From the NCBI GenBank assembly GCA_022844005.1, contig JALHMN010000035.1, positions 1 to 33,239 on the forward strand: a stretch of 33,239 nucleotides of DNA, in the 5' to 3' direction. Origin of the DNA: a bacterium. Its GTDB lineage: Bacteria; Pseudomonadota; Alphaproteobacteria; Ferrovibrionales; Ferrovibrionaceae. A program made the position numbers and the translations under genes. Of this stretch, positions 21,875 to 29,828 are shown in pieces; the stretch's first letter is position 1; the number at the start of each line of letters is the position of its first letter. Below the pieces are notes generated by a model. The model worked only from the letters and a program-made list of their open reading frames with translations, was not told where the DNA came from and did not search any database.

Positions 21875-22726
21875 TCAGAGCTCCTTGCGAACGTCGACCA
21901 CCCGCATCATGGCGGCAACGGTGAGGAGGACCAGGATCAGCAGCACCACCGCGTTCGCGGCGGCGGCGGGATACTGCAAGAGCGACATGGCGTTCATCAT
22001 CATCAGCCCGACCGAGGCCGACTGTCCGCCCGACATCAGCCGCACGGTGACGAAGTCGCCCATCACGATGGTGACGACGAAAATGGAGCCGATGGCGATG
22101 CCGGGCTTGCAGAGCGGGATGATGACGCTGCGCAGGATCTGGAAGCCCGAGCCGCCGGCATCGCGCGCCGCCTCGATCAGCGAGCGGTCGATCCGCATCA
22201 TCGAGTTGAAGATCGGGACCACCATGAAGAGCGCGTAGAGGTGCACATAGGCGAGCACGACGGCGAAATCCGAGAACAGCAGGAATTCGAGCGGCTGGTC
22301 GATGACACGCAGCTCGAGCAGTGCCGAGTTGAGCAGGCCGTTGCGGCCGAGGAAAGGGATCCAGGAGATCATCCGGATCACGTTCGAGGTCCAGAAGGGG
22401 ATCGTGCAGACCAGGAACAGCACCGTCTGCCAGGTGGCGGAGCGGACATGGAAGGCGAGGAAATAGGCGACCGGGAAGCCGACCAGAAGCGTGATCACCC
22501 AGGTGATGGCGGCGAAGAGCACGGTCTGCCCGTAGGTGGCCCAGGTGACGGGCGAGAACAGCAGTTCCTGATAGTTCGTCAGCACGAAGTCCGGGATGAT
22601 GCGGACGGTGTCGTAGTCCCAGAAGCTGACCATGACGATGGTGAGGATCGGCACCGCCAGGAACAGCAGGAAGACCACCGTGAGCGGCGCGACCTGAAGG
22701 TAGGGAGCGAGGCGGGCGAGGCGCAT
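21875..22726 (-). CDS. ABC transporter permease, PotB-like
   Basis: A 283-aa inner-membrane permease with about six helices. The EAA-type loop reads IEAARDAGGSGFQILRSVIIPLCKPGIAIGSIFVVTIVMGDFVTV. Features typical of the PotB branch include the N-terminal YLQVAPLTVVFLLFLAVPILTIVMVSFW and IPFWTSNVIRMISWIPFLGRNGLLN. It pairs with the PotC-like permease downstream. It lies 63 bases behind the binding-protein gene, with a strong hairpin in between, so its expression is probably lower than that of the binding protein. Confidence 0.94.
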   Translation of the reverse strand: MRLARLAPYLQVAPLTVVFLLFLAVPILTIVMVSFWDYDTVRIIPDFVLTNYQELLFSPVTWATYGQTVLFAAITWVITLLVGFPVAYFLAFHVRSATWQTVLFLVCTIPFWTSNVIRMISWIPFLGRNGLLNSALLELRVIDQPLEFLLFSDFAVVLAYVHLYALFMVVPIFNSMMRIDRSLIEAARDAGGSGFQILRSVIIPLCKPGIAIGSIFVVTIVMGDFVTVRLMSGGQSASVGLMMMNAMSLLQYPAAAANAVVLLILVLLTVAAMMRVVDVRKEL

Positions 22727-22753
22727 GAAGGCTCTGGGCTTCTCGAACGAAAA

Positions 22754-22781
22754 GGGCGCCCCGGCGTGAGCCGGGGCGCCC
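22754..22781 (-). terminator. Intercistronic terminator-like hairpin after the binding-protein gene
   Basis: GGGCGCCCCGGC and GCCGGGGCGCCC form a perfect 12-bp stem with a 4-base loop. On the minus strand it is followed directly by TTTT. It lies 8 bases after the end of the binding-protein gene and before the permease gene. It would act as a partial terminator or as a 3' block against decay, raising the binding protein above the permeases. Confidence 0.85.
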
Positions 22782-22789
22782 GTTGAGCG

Positions 22790-24079
22790 TTACGCCGCGA
22801 TGAACTGGTTCCACTTCTGGACCATGTAGCGGTCCTCGTCCATCACCGCGTTCCAGCAGGCGACCGCGCCCATGCGGTCGGCGAAGGCGCCGCCGTCGCG
22901 GACGGCGCCGGGCTTCTCCATCACCTTGCCCTGCGGGTTCTTGATCTCGCCCTTGGCGGGCTTGCCTTCCATCCAGTAGCCCCATTCGTCTTCCGACATG
23001 TTGGCCTTGGCGGTGTCCAGCACGGCGGAATAGTAGCCCTGGCGGTTGAGGAAGGCGCCGACCCAGCCGGAGAGATACCAGTTCACGTATTCATAGGCGG
23101 CGTCGAGCTCGATGCCCGAGAGGTGCTTGGCGAGTGCGAGGCCCCCGCCCCAGGCGCGATAGCCTTCCTTCAGCGGCTGGTAGACGCAAGGGATGCCCTT
23201 GGAGCGGACGGCGGTGACCGCCGGCGACCACATCGACTGGATGATCACCTCGCCCGAGGCCATCAGGTTGACGCTCTCGTCGAAGGTCTTCCAGAAGGCG
23301 CGGAACTGGCCCGATTTCTTGGTGTCGATCAGGAAGGCGATCGTCTTGTCGATCTCCTCCTTCGTCATGTTGCCCTTGTCGCCGTATTTCACGATGCCGG
23401 CGGATTCGCAGATCATCGCCGCGTCCATGATCCCGATCGAGGGGATGTTCAGGATCGAGGTCTTGCCCTTGAAGGCGGGGTCGAGGATGTCCTTCCAGTT
23501 GGCGATCGGCCGGCCGACCAGATCCGGGCGGATGCCCAGCGTGTCGGCGTTGTAGATGGTCGGGATCATCGTGTACCAGTCGGTCGGCGTCTTCGAGAAC
23601 TTGGCCGAATCCTTGCCCTCGACGAAGCTGACCGAGTGCGGCGCGGTGCCCTGCGCGATCACCGAGTCGGACTTCAGCTTGCCGGTGGTGAAGATCGGCA
23701 CGATCTTGTCGAAATTCTTGATCTTCTTGATGTCCATCGCCTGCAGGATGTTGGCCGGGAAGACCTTCTTGCACATCCAGTATTCGATATCGGCGATGTC
23801 GTAGGACTTGGGCTGGGTGACGGCGCGCTGCACCACGGCGTCGGAATCGAGCGCGGTCATCTGCAGCGTGAAGCCCAGGTCCTCCTTGCACTTGGCCGCG
23901 ATCTCGTTGATCGCCGAGACGCCGGTGCCGAACTGGCGCAGCGTCACGTTCTTGATGTTCTGGGCCCAGAGGGTGGGGAAGCCGGTGATGGCGCCGGAGC
24001 CGATCGCGGCGCCCGCGACGGCGCCCGCGCCCTTCAGCAGGCGCCGGCGGTTGAATCCGGTTCTGGTCGTCTTGGTCAT
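22790..24079 (-). CDS. ABC transporter substrate-binding protein (PotD/F-like), Tat-exported
   Basis: A 429-aa periplasmic solute-binding protein. The N-terminus has a Tat signal (FNRRRLLKGAGAVAGAAIGSGAITGFPTLWAQ, cleavage about residue 39-40). The mature part matches the bacterial extracellular solute-binding family of polyamine/opine importers: YDIADIEYWMCKKVFPANIL, WYTMIPTIYNADTLGIRPDLVG, WKDILDPAFKGKTSILNIPS, MASGEVIIQSMWSPAV and YEYVNWYLSGWVGAFLNRQGYYSAV. It is longer than PotD (about 350 aa). The gene is second in the operon, 36 bases after the ATPase. The ligand is unknown; the downstream hydantoinase suggests a cyclic nitrogen compound rather than a simple polyamine. Confidence 0.94.
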   Translation of the reverse strand: MTKTTRTGFNRRRLLKGAGAVAGAAIGSGAITGFPTLWAQNIKNVTLRQFGTGVSAINEIAAKCKEDLGFTLQMTALDSDAVVQRAVTQPKSYDIADIEYWMCKKVFPANILQAMDIKKIKNFDKIVPIFTTGKLKSDSVIAQGTAPHSVSFVEGKDSAKFSKTPTDWYTMIPTIYNADTLGIRPDLVGRPIANWKDILDPAFKGKTSILNIPSIGIMDAAMICESAGIVKYGDKGNMTKEEIDKTIAFLIDTKKSGQFRAFWKTFDESVNLMASGEVIIQSMWSPAVTAVRSKGIPCVYQPLKEGYRAWGGGLALAKHLSGIELDAAYEYVNWYLSGWVGAFLNRQGYYSAVLDTAKANMSEDEWGYWMEGKPAKGEIKNPQGKVMEKPGAVRDGGAFADRMGAVACWNAVMDEDRYMVQKWNQFIAA

Positions 24080-24115
24080 GGCATGCCTCCTGTTGCCTTC
24101 ACTGCGAAACGCGCC

Positions 24116-25180
24116 TCATGGCGCGATGACGTGGATGTCCTCGGGTGCCCAAGCGACCGCGACGGCGTCACCCGGTGCGACCGGCGCGGCAAAGAAATCG
24201 TGTTCGGCGAGGCTGACGGCGAGCGGGTCGAGGTCGGGCACGTCGATGCCGACCTGGACGATCGGGCCGAAATATTCGACCGAGCGGGCGGTGCCGGCGA
24301 CGACGATGCGCCCGGGCGCCCCTTCGCCCGAGACGAGGCGGGCGCGGTCGGCGCGGACGGCGACATGGATGTCGCCCGTCGCGGTCGCATCGGGGAGCGG
24401 CACGACGGTGCCGTTGCCGAGCACGGCGCTGCCGCCGCCGGCCCTGGCCGCGAGCACATTGTGGCCGCCGATGAACTGGGCGACGAAGGCGGTGGCGGGC
24501 CGGTTGAAGACGGTGCGCGGCGCATCCGCCTGTTCGATCCGGCCGCCCTTCATCACCACCACCAGATCGGCCAGCGCCATCGCCTCTTCCTGGCTGTGGG
24601 TGACGTGGATGAAGGTGATGCCGAGGCGGGTCTGCAGCGCCTTCAGTTCCTCGCGCATCTTCACCCGCAGGAAGGGGTCGAGCGCCGAAAGGGGCTCATC
24701 CAGCAGGAGCACGGAGGGATCGGTGATGAGGGCGCGGGCGAGCGCCACGCGCTGCTGCTGGCCGCCGGAAAGCTGCGCCGGCAGGCGGCCGGCGAAGCCT
24801 TCCATATGGACGCGCCGCAGCACCTCCATCGCCGCCTCGCGCCGGGCGGCCTTGGCCACGCCCTTCATCCGCAGCGAGAAGGCGACGTTCTCGACGCAAT
24901 CCAGATGCGGGAAGAGGGCGTAGTTCTGGAACATCATCGCCGTGCCGCGCCTGGCCGGCGGCAGATTGGTGATGTTGTCCATCCCGAGCAGGATGTCGCC
25001 CTCGCTCGCGATCTCGTGGCCGGCGATCATCCGGAGCGTGGTGGTCTTGCCGCAGCCGCTCGGCCCCAGCAGGCAGCAATAGGTGCCCGACGGGATGCGC
25101 AGATTGACGCCGTCAACGGCCAGGGTCTGGCCGTAGCGCTTGGTCACCGCGATCAGTTCGACGTCGGAGCGTTTCGCCAT
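24116..25180 (-). CDS. ABC transporter ATP-binding protein (PotA-like)
   Basis: A 354-aa cytosolic ATPase that powers the importer. Walker A is GPSGCGKTT (about residue 40), the Q-loop is MMFQNYALFPHL, the signature is LSGGQQQR and Walker B is VLLLDEPLSALD, followed by the H-loop HVTHSQEEAM. The C-terminal 110 residues form the TOBE/regulatory domain of the PotA/FbpC group. The ATG at 25180 is chosen because AGGGGA lies just before it and the frame upstream lacks domain sequence. It heads the seven-gene operon. The upstream 134 bases contain the palindrome CTTTGCAAAG (25211-25220), a possible operator. Confidence 0.95.
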   Translation of the reverse strand: MAKRSDVELIAVTKRYGQTLAVDGVNLRIPSGTYCCLLGPSGCGKTTTLRMIAGHEIASEGDILLGMDNITNLPPARRGTAMMFQNYALFPHLDCVENVAFSLRMKGVAKAARREAAMEVLRRVHMEGFAGRLPAQLSGGQQQRVALARALITDPSVLLLDEPLSALDPFLRVKMREELKALQTRLGITFIHVTHSQEEAMALADLVVVMKGGRIEQADAPRTVFNRPATAFVAQFIGGHNVLAARAGGGSAVLGNGTVVPLPDATATGDIHVAVRADRARLVSGEGAPGRIVVAGTARSVEYFGPIVQVGIDVPDLDPLAVSLAEHDFFAAPVAPGDAVAVAWAPEDIHVIAP

Positions 25181-25256
25181 TCCCCTCGTACCCGCTTGTG
25201 CGGGAGAGGACTTTGCAAAGGCAATGCCGAAACGGCCTGCCCCGCGTTTGGGCGAT

Positions 25257-25281
25257 ACCCGCGGCCTCCCCGGCCGCGGGT
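25257..25281. terminator. Perfect 10-bp hairpin between PEP-CTERM gene and ABC operon
   Basis: ACCCGCGGCC and GGCCGCGGGT pair perfectly around a 5-base loop. It lies 33 bases after the end of the PEP-CTERM gene and upstream of the ABC operon, both on the minus strand. No T-run follows, so it may terminate the first transcript poorly or act as a leader structure for the second. Confidence 0.5.
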
Positions 25282-25314
25282 GGATCAATAATTAGGCAGT
25301 TGAGTGGCGGGCGC

Positions 25315-26010
25315 TCACCGACTGTCCTTGTCACCGCTGCTTCGGGCCGTGCGGCGCAGGGCCGTCCATCCGGCAAGGGCGAGCAGCGGCGTGGCCAGCA
25401 GCGCCATGCTGCCCGGTTCGGGTACTTCCGCCATATCGAGCAAGAAGTCCACCTCGACCCTGAACTGTCCATACCAGGGTCCATATTCGAAGAGCTCAAC
25501 CGTCAGGTGATGTTCGCCGGCGGCCAGGATGCCGCTGCCGGAACTGCCGTAATCCCAGTAGTTTCCGTCGATAGTCCACCACGGCATCCGCGAAATGCAC
25601 CCACCCAGCCAAGTCGTGCAGCTGGTGGCCGTGCTGTACTGATAGGAGGCCGATCTCTCGAGGAAGAAGCTGAGATCGATGCGGTGCGAGTAGAATTGGG
25701 ACTGAGCCCAGTACCAGTAAACGTAGGTCTCGAAGACGCCGCTCAGCGAAAAGGTATCGTCGGTAAGCTCGATGTCCGATACGTGATGGGCCCAGAGGCG
25801 GGCGTGGACGTAGCTCGGCGAATTGTCGACATAAATGTAACCGTCGAAATGGGCGGCATCCGCGCTCTCGATGCGATGGATCTGGCCATGATAGTTCGAG
25901 CTTGCCTCTACATTGCGATAGACCGACTGCAAGGTGATCGGCGAGGCGGCAGCCGGGAAACTACATCCCACCAGCGCGACGAAGAGAGCGCCTCTCGACA
26001 GCATATCCAT
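25315..26010 (-). CDS. PEP-CTERM sorting domain protein
   Basis: A 231-aa exported protein. An N-terminal signal peptide (MDMLSRGALFVALVGCSFPAAAS) is followed by a Tyr/Trp/Ser-rich beta-type domain (YVYWYWAQSQFY, YQYSTATSCTTWLGGC, WTIDGNYWDYGSSGSGILAAGEHHLTVELFEYG). It ends with a PEP-CTERM tail: VPEPGSM, a hydrophobic helix (ALLATPLLALAGWTAL) and RRTAR. Such tails are recognised and cleaved by exosortase, usually in exopolysaccharide or biofilm contexts. The start at 26010 has AGGAGG 7 bases upstream. No exosortase lies in the window. The function of the main domain is unknown. Confidence 0.9.
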   Translation of the reverse strand: MDMLSRGALFVALVGCSFPAAASPITLQSVYRNVEASSNYHGQIHRIESADAAHFDGYIYVDNSPSYVHARLWAHHVSDIELTDDTFSLSGVFETYVYWYWAQSQFYSHRIDLSFFLERSASYQYSTATSCTTWLGGCISRMPWWTIDGNYWDYGSSGSGILAAGEHHLTVELFEYGPWYGQFRVEVDFLLDMAEVPEPGSMALLATPLLALAGWTALRRTARSSGDKDSR

Positions 26011-26070
26011 GATGGCTCCTCCTACAGGAACCATTCGCGCCCGGCTTCGGCCGGCAGTCATTGCGCAGGA

Positions 26071-26928
26071 TCAATCGCCGCTGGTGAACTTGAAGATCTC
26101 AGTGAAATCGGAGTCGGGCATCGCCGCCTCGCAGTTCGACCAGATCTCGGCCGCGAGATCGCCCAGGGCATGAGCCGTCCCGGTTTCGTGCACGCCGTCG
26201 CGATAGAGACGGACGTCCTTCGCCATCAGGCGGGTGGCGAAGCCGGCGGCGAAGGTGCCGGTGGCGACCTGGCGGGGAAACTTGTCGCTGGTCGCCGTGT
26301 TCTGCCCGGTGGAGACGTTCAGCACCTCCAGCATCGTGTCCATCCGCAGGCCGCGCGCGAGACCGAAGGACACCGCCTCGCTGGTCGCCGCCATGGCGAT
26401 GCCGGAGAGGAAGTTGTTCAGCATCTTCATCGCCTGGCCCTGGCCGGGCGTCTCGCCGACATGGAAGACGTTCTTCGCCACCAGGCCGAGGGTGGGCTTC
26501 AGGGTATCGAACAGCGGCTTCGGGCAGGCGACCATGATGGCGAGGGTCGCGCCCACCGCCCCGCGCACGCCGCCGGAGACCGGCGCATCGACATAGGCGA
26601 TGCCGGCTTCGGCCAGCCGTCCGGCGATCTTCCCCGCCTGGACATGGCCGATGGTGGAGGTGTCGATCACCGTCCGCACCCGCCGGCCGGGGGTGGAGAG
26701 GATCTCGAGCCCGACGGATTCGGAGACCTTGCCGTCGGGCAGGCTGAGGAAGAGCGTTTCCGCGCCCGCGGCCACCTTGGCGACCGAACCGGCCGCCTCG
26801 CCGCCCGGCGGCAGGCGGCTCTGCGTGCCGGCGGCGTCGAAACCCAGGATCGTGTTGCCGCCCTTGGCCAGGTTGGCGGCCATGGGGCCGCCCATCTGGC
26901 CGAGGCCGATGAAGCCGAGCGCCGCCAT
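26071..26928 (-). CDS. NAD(P)-dependent 3-hydroxyisobutyrate dehydrogenase-like oxidoreductase
   Basis: A 285-aa beta-hydroxyacid dehydrogenase. The Rossmann motif is GFIGLGQMGGPMAANL (residues 5-20). The substrate motif DAPVSGGVRGAVGATLAIMV and the catalytic-Lys block GQGQAMKMLNNFLSGIAM are both intact. Family members oxidise 3-hydroxyacids such as 3-hydroxyisobutyrate, tartronate semialdehyde or related compounds. The ATG overlaps the stop of the carboxymuconolactone-decarboxylase-like gene by one base (TGATG), so it is the third gene of a P450 operon. Substrate unknown. Confidence 0.92.
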   Translation of the reverse strand: MAALGFIGLGQMGGPMAANLAKGGNTILGFDAAGTQSRLPPGGEAAGSVAKVAAGAETLFLSLPDGKVSESVGLEILSTPGRRVRTVIDTSTIGHVQAGKIAGRLAEAGIAYVDAPVSGGVRGAVGATLAIMVACPKPLFDTLKPTLGLVAKNVFHVGETPGQGQAMKMLNNFLSGIAMAATSEAVSFGLARGLRMDTMLEVLNVSTGQNTATSDKFPRQVATGTFAAGFATRLMAKDVRLYRDGVHETGTAHALGDLAAEIWSNCEAAMPDSDFTEIFKFTSGD

Positions 26929-27341
26929 CACATGCCCGGCGCGGGCTTGATGGCGCCGACGTCGATGCCTTCCTCGGCCAGCACCTTCTTGGCGATGCGG
27001 AAGCTCTCGACGCCGGCCGGGATGCCGCAATAGATGGCGATCTGGATCAGCACCTCGCGCAGTTCCTCGAGCGGCACCTTGTTCGCCTTCACCGCGGCGC
27101 GGAAGTGCAGTTCGAATTCGTGGCTGCGCCCCAGCGCCGCCAGCATGCCGAGATTGAGGATGCTGCGCGTCTGCTTGGTGAGCACGCCGCGGCCCCAGGT
27201 GCCGCCCCAGCAGTATTCGGTGACGATGTCCTGGAAGTCCTTGTGGAAGGGCGTCGCCTTGCTGAGGCTGGCCTCGACATATTCCGCGCCCAGGACCTCC
27301 TTGCGGATACGCAGGCCGCGCTCGTATTCCTTCTGTGCCAT
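26928..27341 (-). CDS. Carboxymuconolactone decarboxylase family protein
   Basis: A 137-aa protein matching 4-carboxymuconolactone decarboxylase (PcaC-like): EYERGLRIRKEVLGAEYVEASL near the N-terminus, then DIVTEYCWGGTWGRGVLTKQTRSILNLGMLAALGRSHEFELHFRAAVKANKVPLEELREVLIQIAIYCGIPAGVESFRIAKKV. The length fits PcaC (about 130 aa). No other protocatechuate genes are nearby, so it may act on a related lactone or be a CMD-type peroxidase-like protein; the Cys-x2-Cys redox motif of AhpD is absent. It lies 32 bases after the P450 gene. Confidence 0.9.
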   Translation of the reverse strand: MAQKEYERGLRIRKEVLGAEYVEASLSKATPFHKDFQDIVTEYCWGGTWGRGVLTKQTRSILNLGMLAALGRSHEFELHFRAAVKANKVPLEELREVLIQIAIYCGIPAGVESFRIAKKVLAEEGIDVGAIKPAPGM

Positions 27342-27373
27342 CTCGGTCGTTCCCTCTCGACGGTATCGGTTGG

Positions 27374-28606
27374 TCAGTTGGTCCAGCTGGCCGGCAGGCT
27401 GTTCAGCCCGCGCAGCGTGAAGGTCATCCGCCAGTCCGGCTTGTCCAGATTCGCAAGCTGCATTCCCGGCAGGCGGCGGAGAAGCGTCTCGAACACGATC
27501 TCGGTCTCGATGCGGGCGAGTTGCGCGCCCAGGCAATGGTGGATGCCGCCGCCGAAGGAGATCGGGCGCGGGTCCTTGCGGCGGACATCGAAGGCATCCG
27601 GGTCCTGGTGCGCGGCGGGATCGTGGTTGCCGGCACCGAGCAGGCAGATGATGCCGTCGCCGCGCTCGAAGCGGAAGCCGTCGATCTCGACATCCTCCAT
27701 CGGCGAGCGGCCGGTCATCTGCACCGAGGAATCGTAGCGCAGCACCTCTTCGACCGCGTTCGGGATCAGGCTCTTGTCGGCCTTGAGAAGGGCGAGCTGA
27801 TCCGGATTGCGGTGCAGCGCCAGCAGGCCGTTGCCGATGGTGTTGGTGGTGGTCTCGTGGCCGGCGCCGAAGAGGAGCTGCACGTTGGCGAAGAGCTCCT
27901 CGTTGCTGAGCCGGTCGCCGGCCTCTTCCGCCTGCACCAGATGAGTGATCAGGTCGTCCTTCGGCGCGCGGCGGCGACGTTCGAACAGGTCGTTGAAATA
28001 AGCCGACTGTTCGAGCGAGGAGGCATTGGCGCGGTCGAGATCCTCGCGCGACATCGGCACGGGATCGAGGATGCGGCCGACGATGCGGGAGCTTTCCAGG
28101 AAGGGGGCGCGGTCCTCCTCCGGGATGCCCAGCATGTCGCAGATCACCATGACCGGGAGCTGGTGGGCGAATTCCTTCATCACGTCCATCCGGCCGCGAT
28201 CGATCACGCCGTCGATCAAGCCGTCGACCAGCGACTGGATGCGCGGGCGCATCTCCTCGACGCGCTTGGCCGTGAAGGCCTTGGTGACGAGGCCGCGCAG
28301 GCGGGTGTGGTCGGGCGGGTCGCGGGTCAGCATCATCAGTTCGAGACCGCGATAGGCGGGCTCGTTCAGCGCCGCGGGTCCGTTGCGCTTCAGCATGCGC
28401 TCGCGGAAGTTCTTGCCGAAGCGCCGGTCGCGCAGGATCAGCGCCACATCGGCGTGGCGCGTGGCGATGATGAAGCCCAAGGGCGAGCGGTGGAGCGGCT
28501 CGCGCTCGCGCAGCATCCGGTAGAAGGGATAGGGATCGGCGATGAACGCGGGGTCCATCGGGTTGAAGACGATCGGCGGCGCGCTCTCTTTCGGTGCGGC
28601 ACTCAT
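27374..28606 (-). CDS. Cytochrome P450
   Basis: A 410-aa soluble bacterial P450. The I-helix acid-alcohol pair is in LLFGAGHETTTNTI, the K-helix ExxR in EEVLRYDSSVQMTGR and the haem-ligand loop is FGGGIHHCLGAQLAR with Cys358. The C-helix block DPPDHTRLRGLVTKAF is also typical. It needs separate ferredoxin and reductase partners, none of which are in the window. It is the first gene of a minus operon with a CMD-family protein and a hydroxyacid dehydrogenase. This suggests monooxygenation of an aromatic or alicyclic compound followed by ring and side-chain processing; the substrate is unknown. Confidence 0.95.
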   Translation of the reverse strand: MSAAPKESAPPIVFNPMDPAFIADPYPFYRMLREREPLHRSPLGFIIATRHADVALILRDRRFGKNFRERMLKRNGPAALNEPAYRGLELMMLTRDPPDHTRLRGLVTKAFTAKRVEEMRPRIQSLVDGLIDGVIDRGRMDVMKEFAHQLPVMVICDMLGIPEEDRAPFLESSRIVGRILDPVPMSREDLDRANASSLEQSAYFNDLFERRRRAPKDDLITHLVQAEEAGDRLSNEELFANVQLLFGAGHETTTNTIGNGLLALHRNPDQLALLKADKSLIPNAVEEVLRYDSSVQMTGRSPMEDVEIDGFRFERGDGIICLLGAGNHDPAAHQDPDAFDVRRKDPRPISFGGGIHHCLGAQLARIETEIVFETLLRRLPGMQLANLDKPDWRMTFTLRGLNSLPASWTN

Positions 28607-28719
28607 TGGGTTCTCCCTGGCAGGCGAGGGAGACTAGCCGGTCCGGGCGCGCGCGGCCATCTCCCGCCGTTCAATTCCCCACTGTTCATTTCGCGGCCGG
28701 CCTCGGGTAAGACTGGGGG

Positions 28720-29562
28720 GTGAACATCCTCTCCCGCTTTCCCTTCCTCGCCCGGTTCACCGCCAGGCCGCCCGTGGTTCCCGTCGTCCGCCTGGCCGGC
28801 GTGATCGCGCCGGCGACCGGCGGGCTGATGGGCGGCCGCGCCCTCAACCTCGCCGCCGTGGCGGCGCCGCTGGCCCGCGCCTTCGCCATCAAGCAGGCGC
28901 CGGCGGTGGCGCTCGTCATCAACTCTCCCGGCGGCTCGCCGGTGCAGTCGGCGCTGATCCACGACCGCATCCGGGAGCTTTCGGCCGAGAAGAAGAAGCC
29001 GGTGCTGGCCTTCGTGGAGGATGTGGCGGCCTCGGGCGGCTATTGGATCGCGCTGGCCGGCGACGAGGTCTTCGCCGATGCGAATTCGATCGTGGGCTCG
29101 ATCGGGGTGATCTCGGCCGGGTTCGGCTTCCAGGAGGCGATCGCCAAGCTCGGCATCGAGCGGCGCGTGCATACCAAGGGCAAGCGCAAGGTGATGCTGG
29201 ACCCGTTCCGGGCGGAGGACCCGGAGGACGTCGAGCGGCTGGAGAACCTGCAGGGCGAGATCCATGCCCGCTTCATCGAGCATGTGCGCGCGCGGCGCGG
29301 CGGCCGGCTGAAGGAACCGCTGCCCGAAGGCATCTTCGAGGGCGAGATCTATACCGGGGCGAAGGGGGTCGAGATCGGCCTCGTCGACGCGCTCGGCCAT
29401 CTGCGGCCGATATTGCGCGCGCGCTACGGCGACAAGGTGAAGCTGCCGCTGCTGGGGGGCGAGCGCGGCTGGCTGCGCCGGCGCCTCGGCCTGGCGCAGC
29501 TGCCCGAGCAGCTGATCGAGGCGGTGGAGCATCGCGCCGCCTGGTCGAGATTCGGGATCTAG
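28720..29562 (+). CDS. S49 family peptidase (SohB/SppA-like)
   Basis: A 280-aa peptidase of family S49. The Ser nucleophile is Ser105 in DVAASGGYWIA, and the Lys base is probably Lys156 in HTKGKRKVML, matching the HTxGxYK position of SohB/SppA. Other family blocks are ALVINSPGGSPVQS and ANSIVGSIGVISAGFGF. The N-terminus has only a weak hydrophobic stretch and no clear transmembrane anchor, so it may be cytosolic or peripheral. The GTG start at 28720 is used; no earlier in-frame start is available. A small Cys-motif membrane protein follows after 3 bases. Confidence 0.92.
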   Translation: MNILSRFPFLARFTARPPVVPVVRLAGVIAPATGGLMGGRALNLAAVAAPLARAFAIKQAPAVALVINSPGGSPVQSALIHDRIRELSAEKKKPVLAFVEDVAASGGYWIALAGDEVFADANSIVGSIGVISAGFGFQEAIAKLGIERRVHTKGKRKVMLDPFRAEDPEDVERLENLQGEIHARFIEHVRARRGGRLKEPLPEGIFEGEIYTGAKGVEIGLVDALGHLRPILRARYGDKVKLPLLGGERGWLRRRLGLAQLPEQLIEAVEHRAAWSRFGI

Positions 29563-29565
29563 CGC

Positions 29566-29802
29566 ATGTTCGGCATCGGCATCACCAAGATCGCGGTGCT
29601 GGTCGGCGTCATTCTCGCCGTCTGGTACGGATTCCGCTGGTGGAACCGCCAGCAGCTGGCCAAGGCCGCGCCGCCGCCGCCGGTGAAGAGGCGCGCCCGC
29701 GGCGAGGTAAAGGTGGAGGACATGCAGGCCTGTCCGGTCTGCCGCACCTTCATGGCGGCCTCGGCGGGCCCTTGCGAAAGGGTCGACTGTCCGCGTCGGT
29801 GA
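29566..29802 (+). CDS. Small single-pass membrane protein with Cys motif (PP0621-like)
   Basis: A 78-aa protein. One N-terminal hydrophobic helix (ITKIAVLVGVILAVWYGFRWW, residues 6-26) is followed by a basic Pro-rich linker and a short Cys cluster: ACPVCRTFMAASAGPCERVDCPRR. The four Cys (C-x2-C then C-x4-C) may hold zinc. The layout resembles PP0621-family proteins, which are small and uncharacterised. It begins 3 bases after the S49 peptidase gene and is probably translated with it. Confidence 0.75.
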   Translation: MFGIGITKIAVLVGVILAVWYGFRWWNRQQLAKAAPPPPVKRRARGEVKVEDMQACPVCRTFMAASAGPCERVDCPRR

Positions 29803-29828
29803 AAAAGTAAGAAACGAGGAAACGGCCG

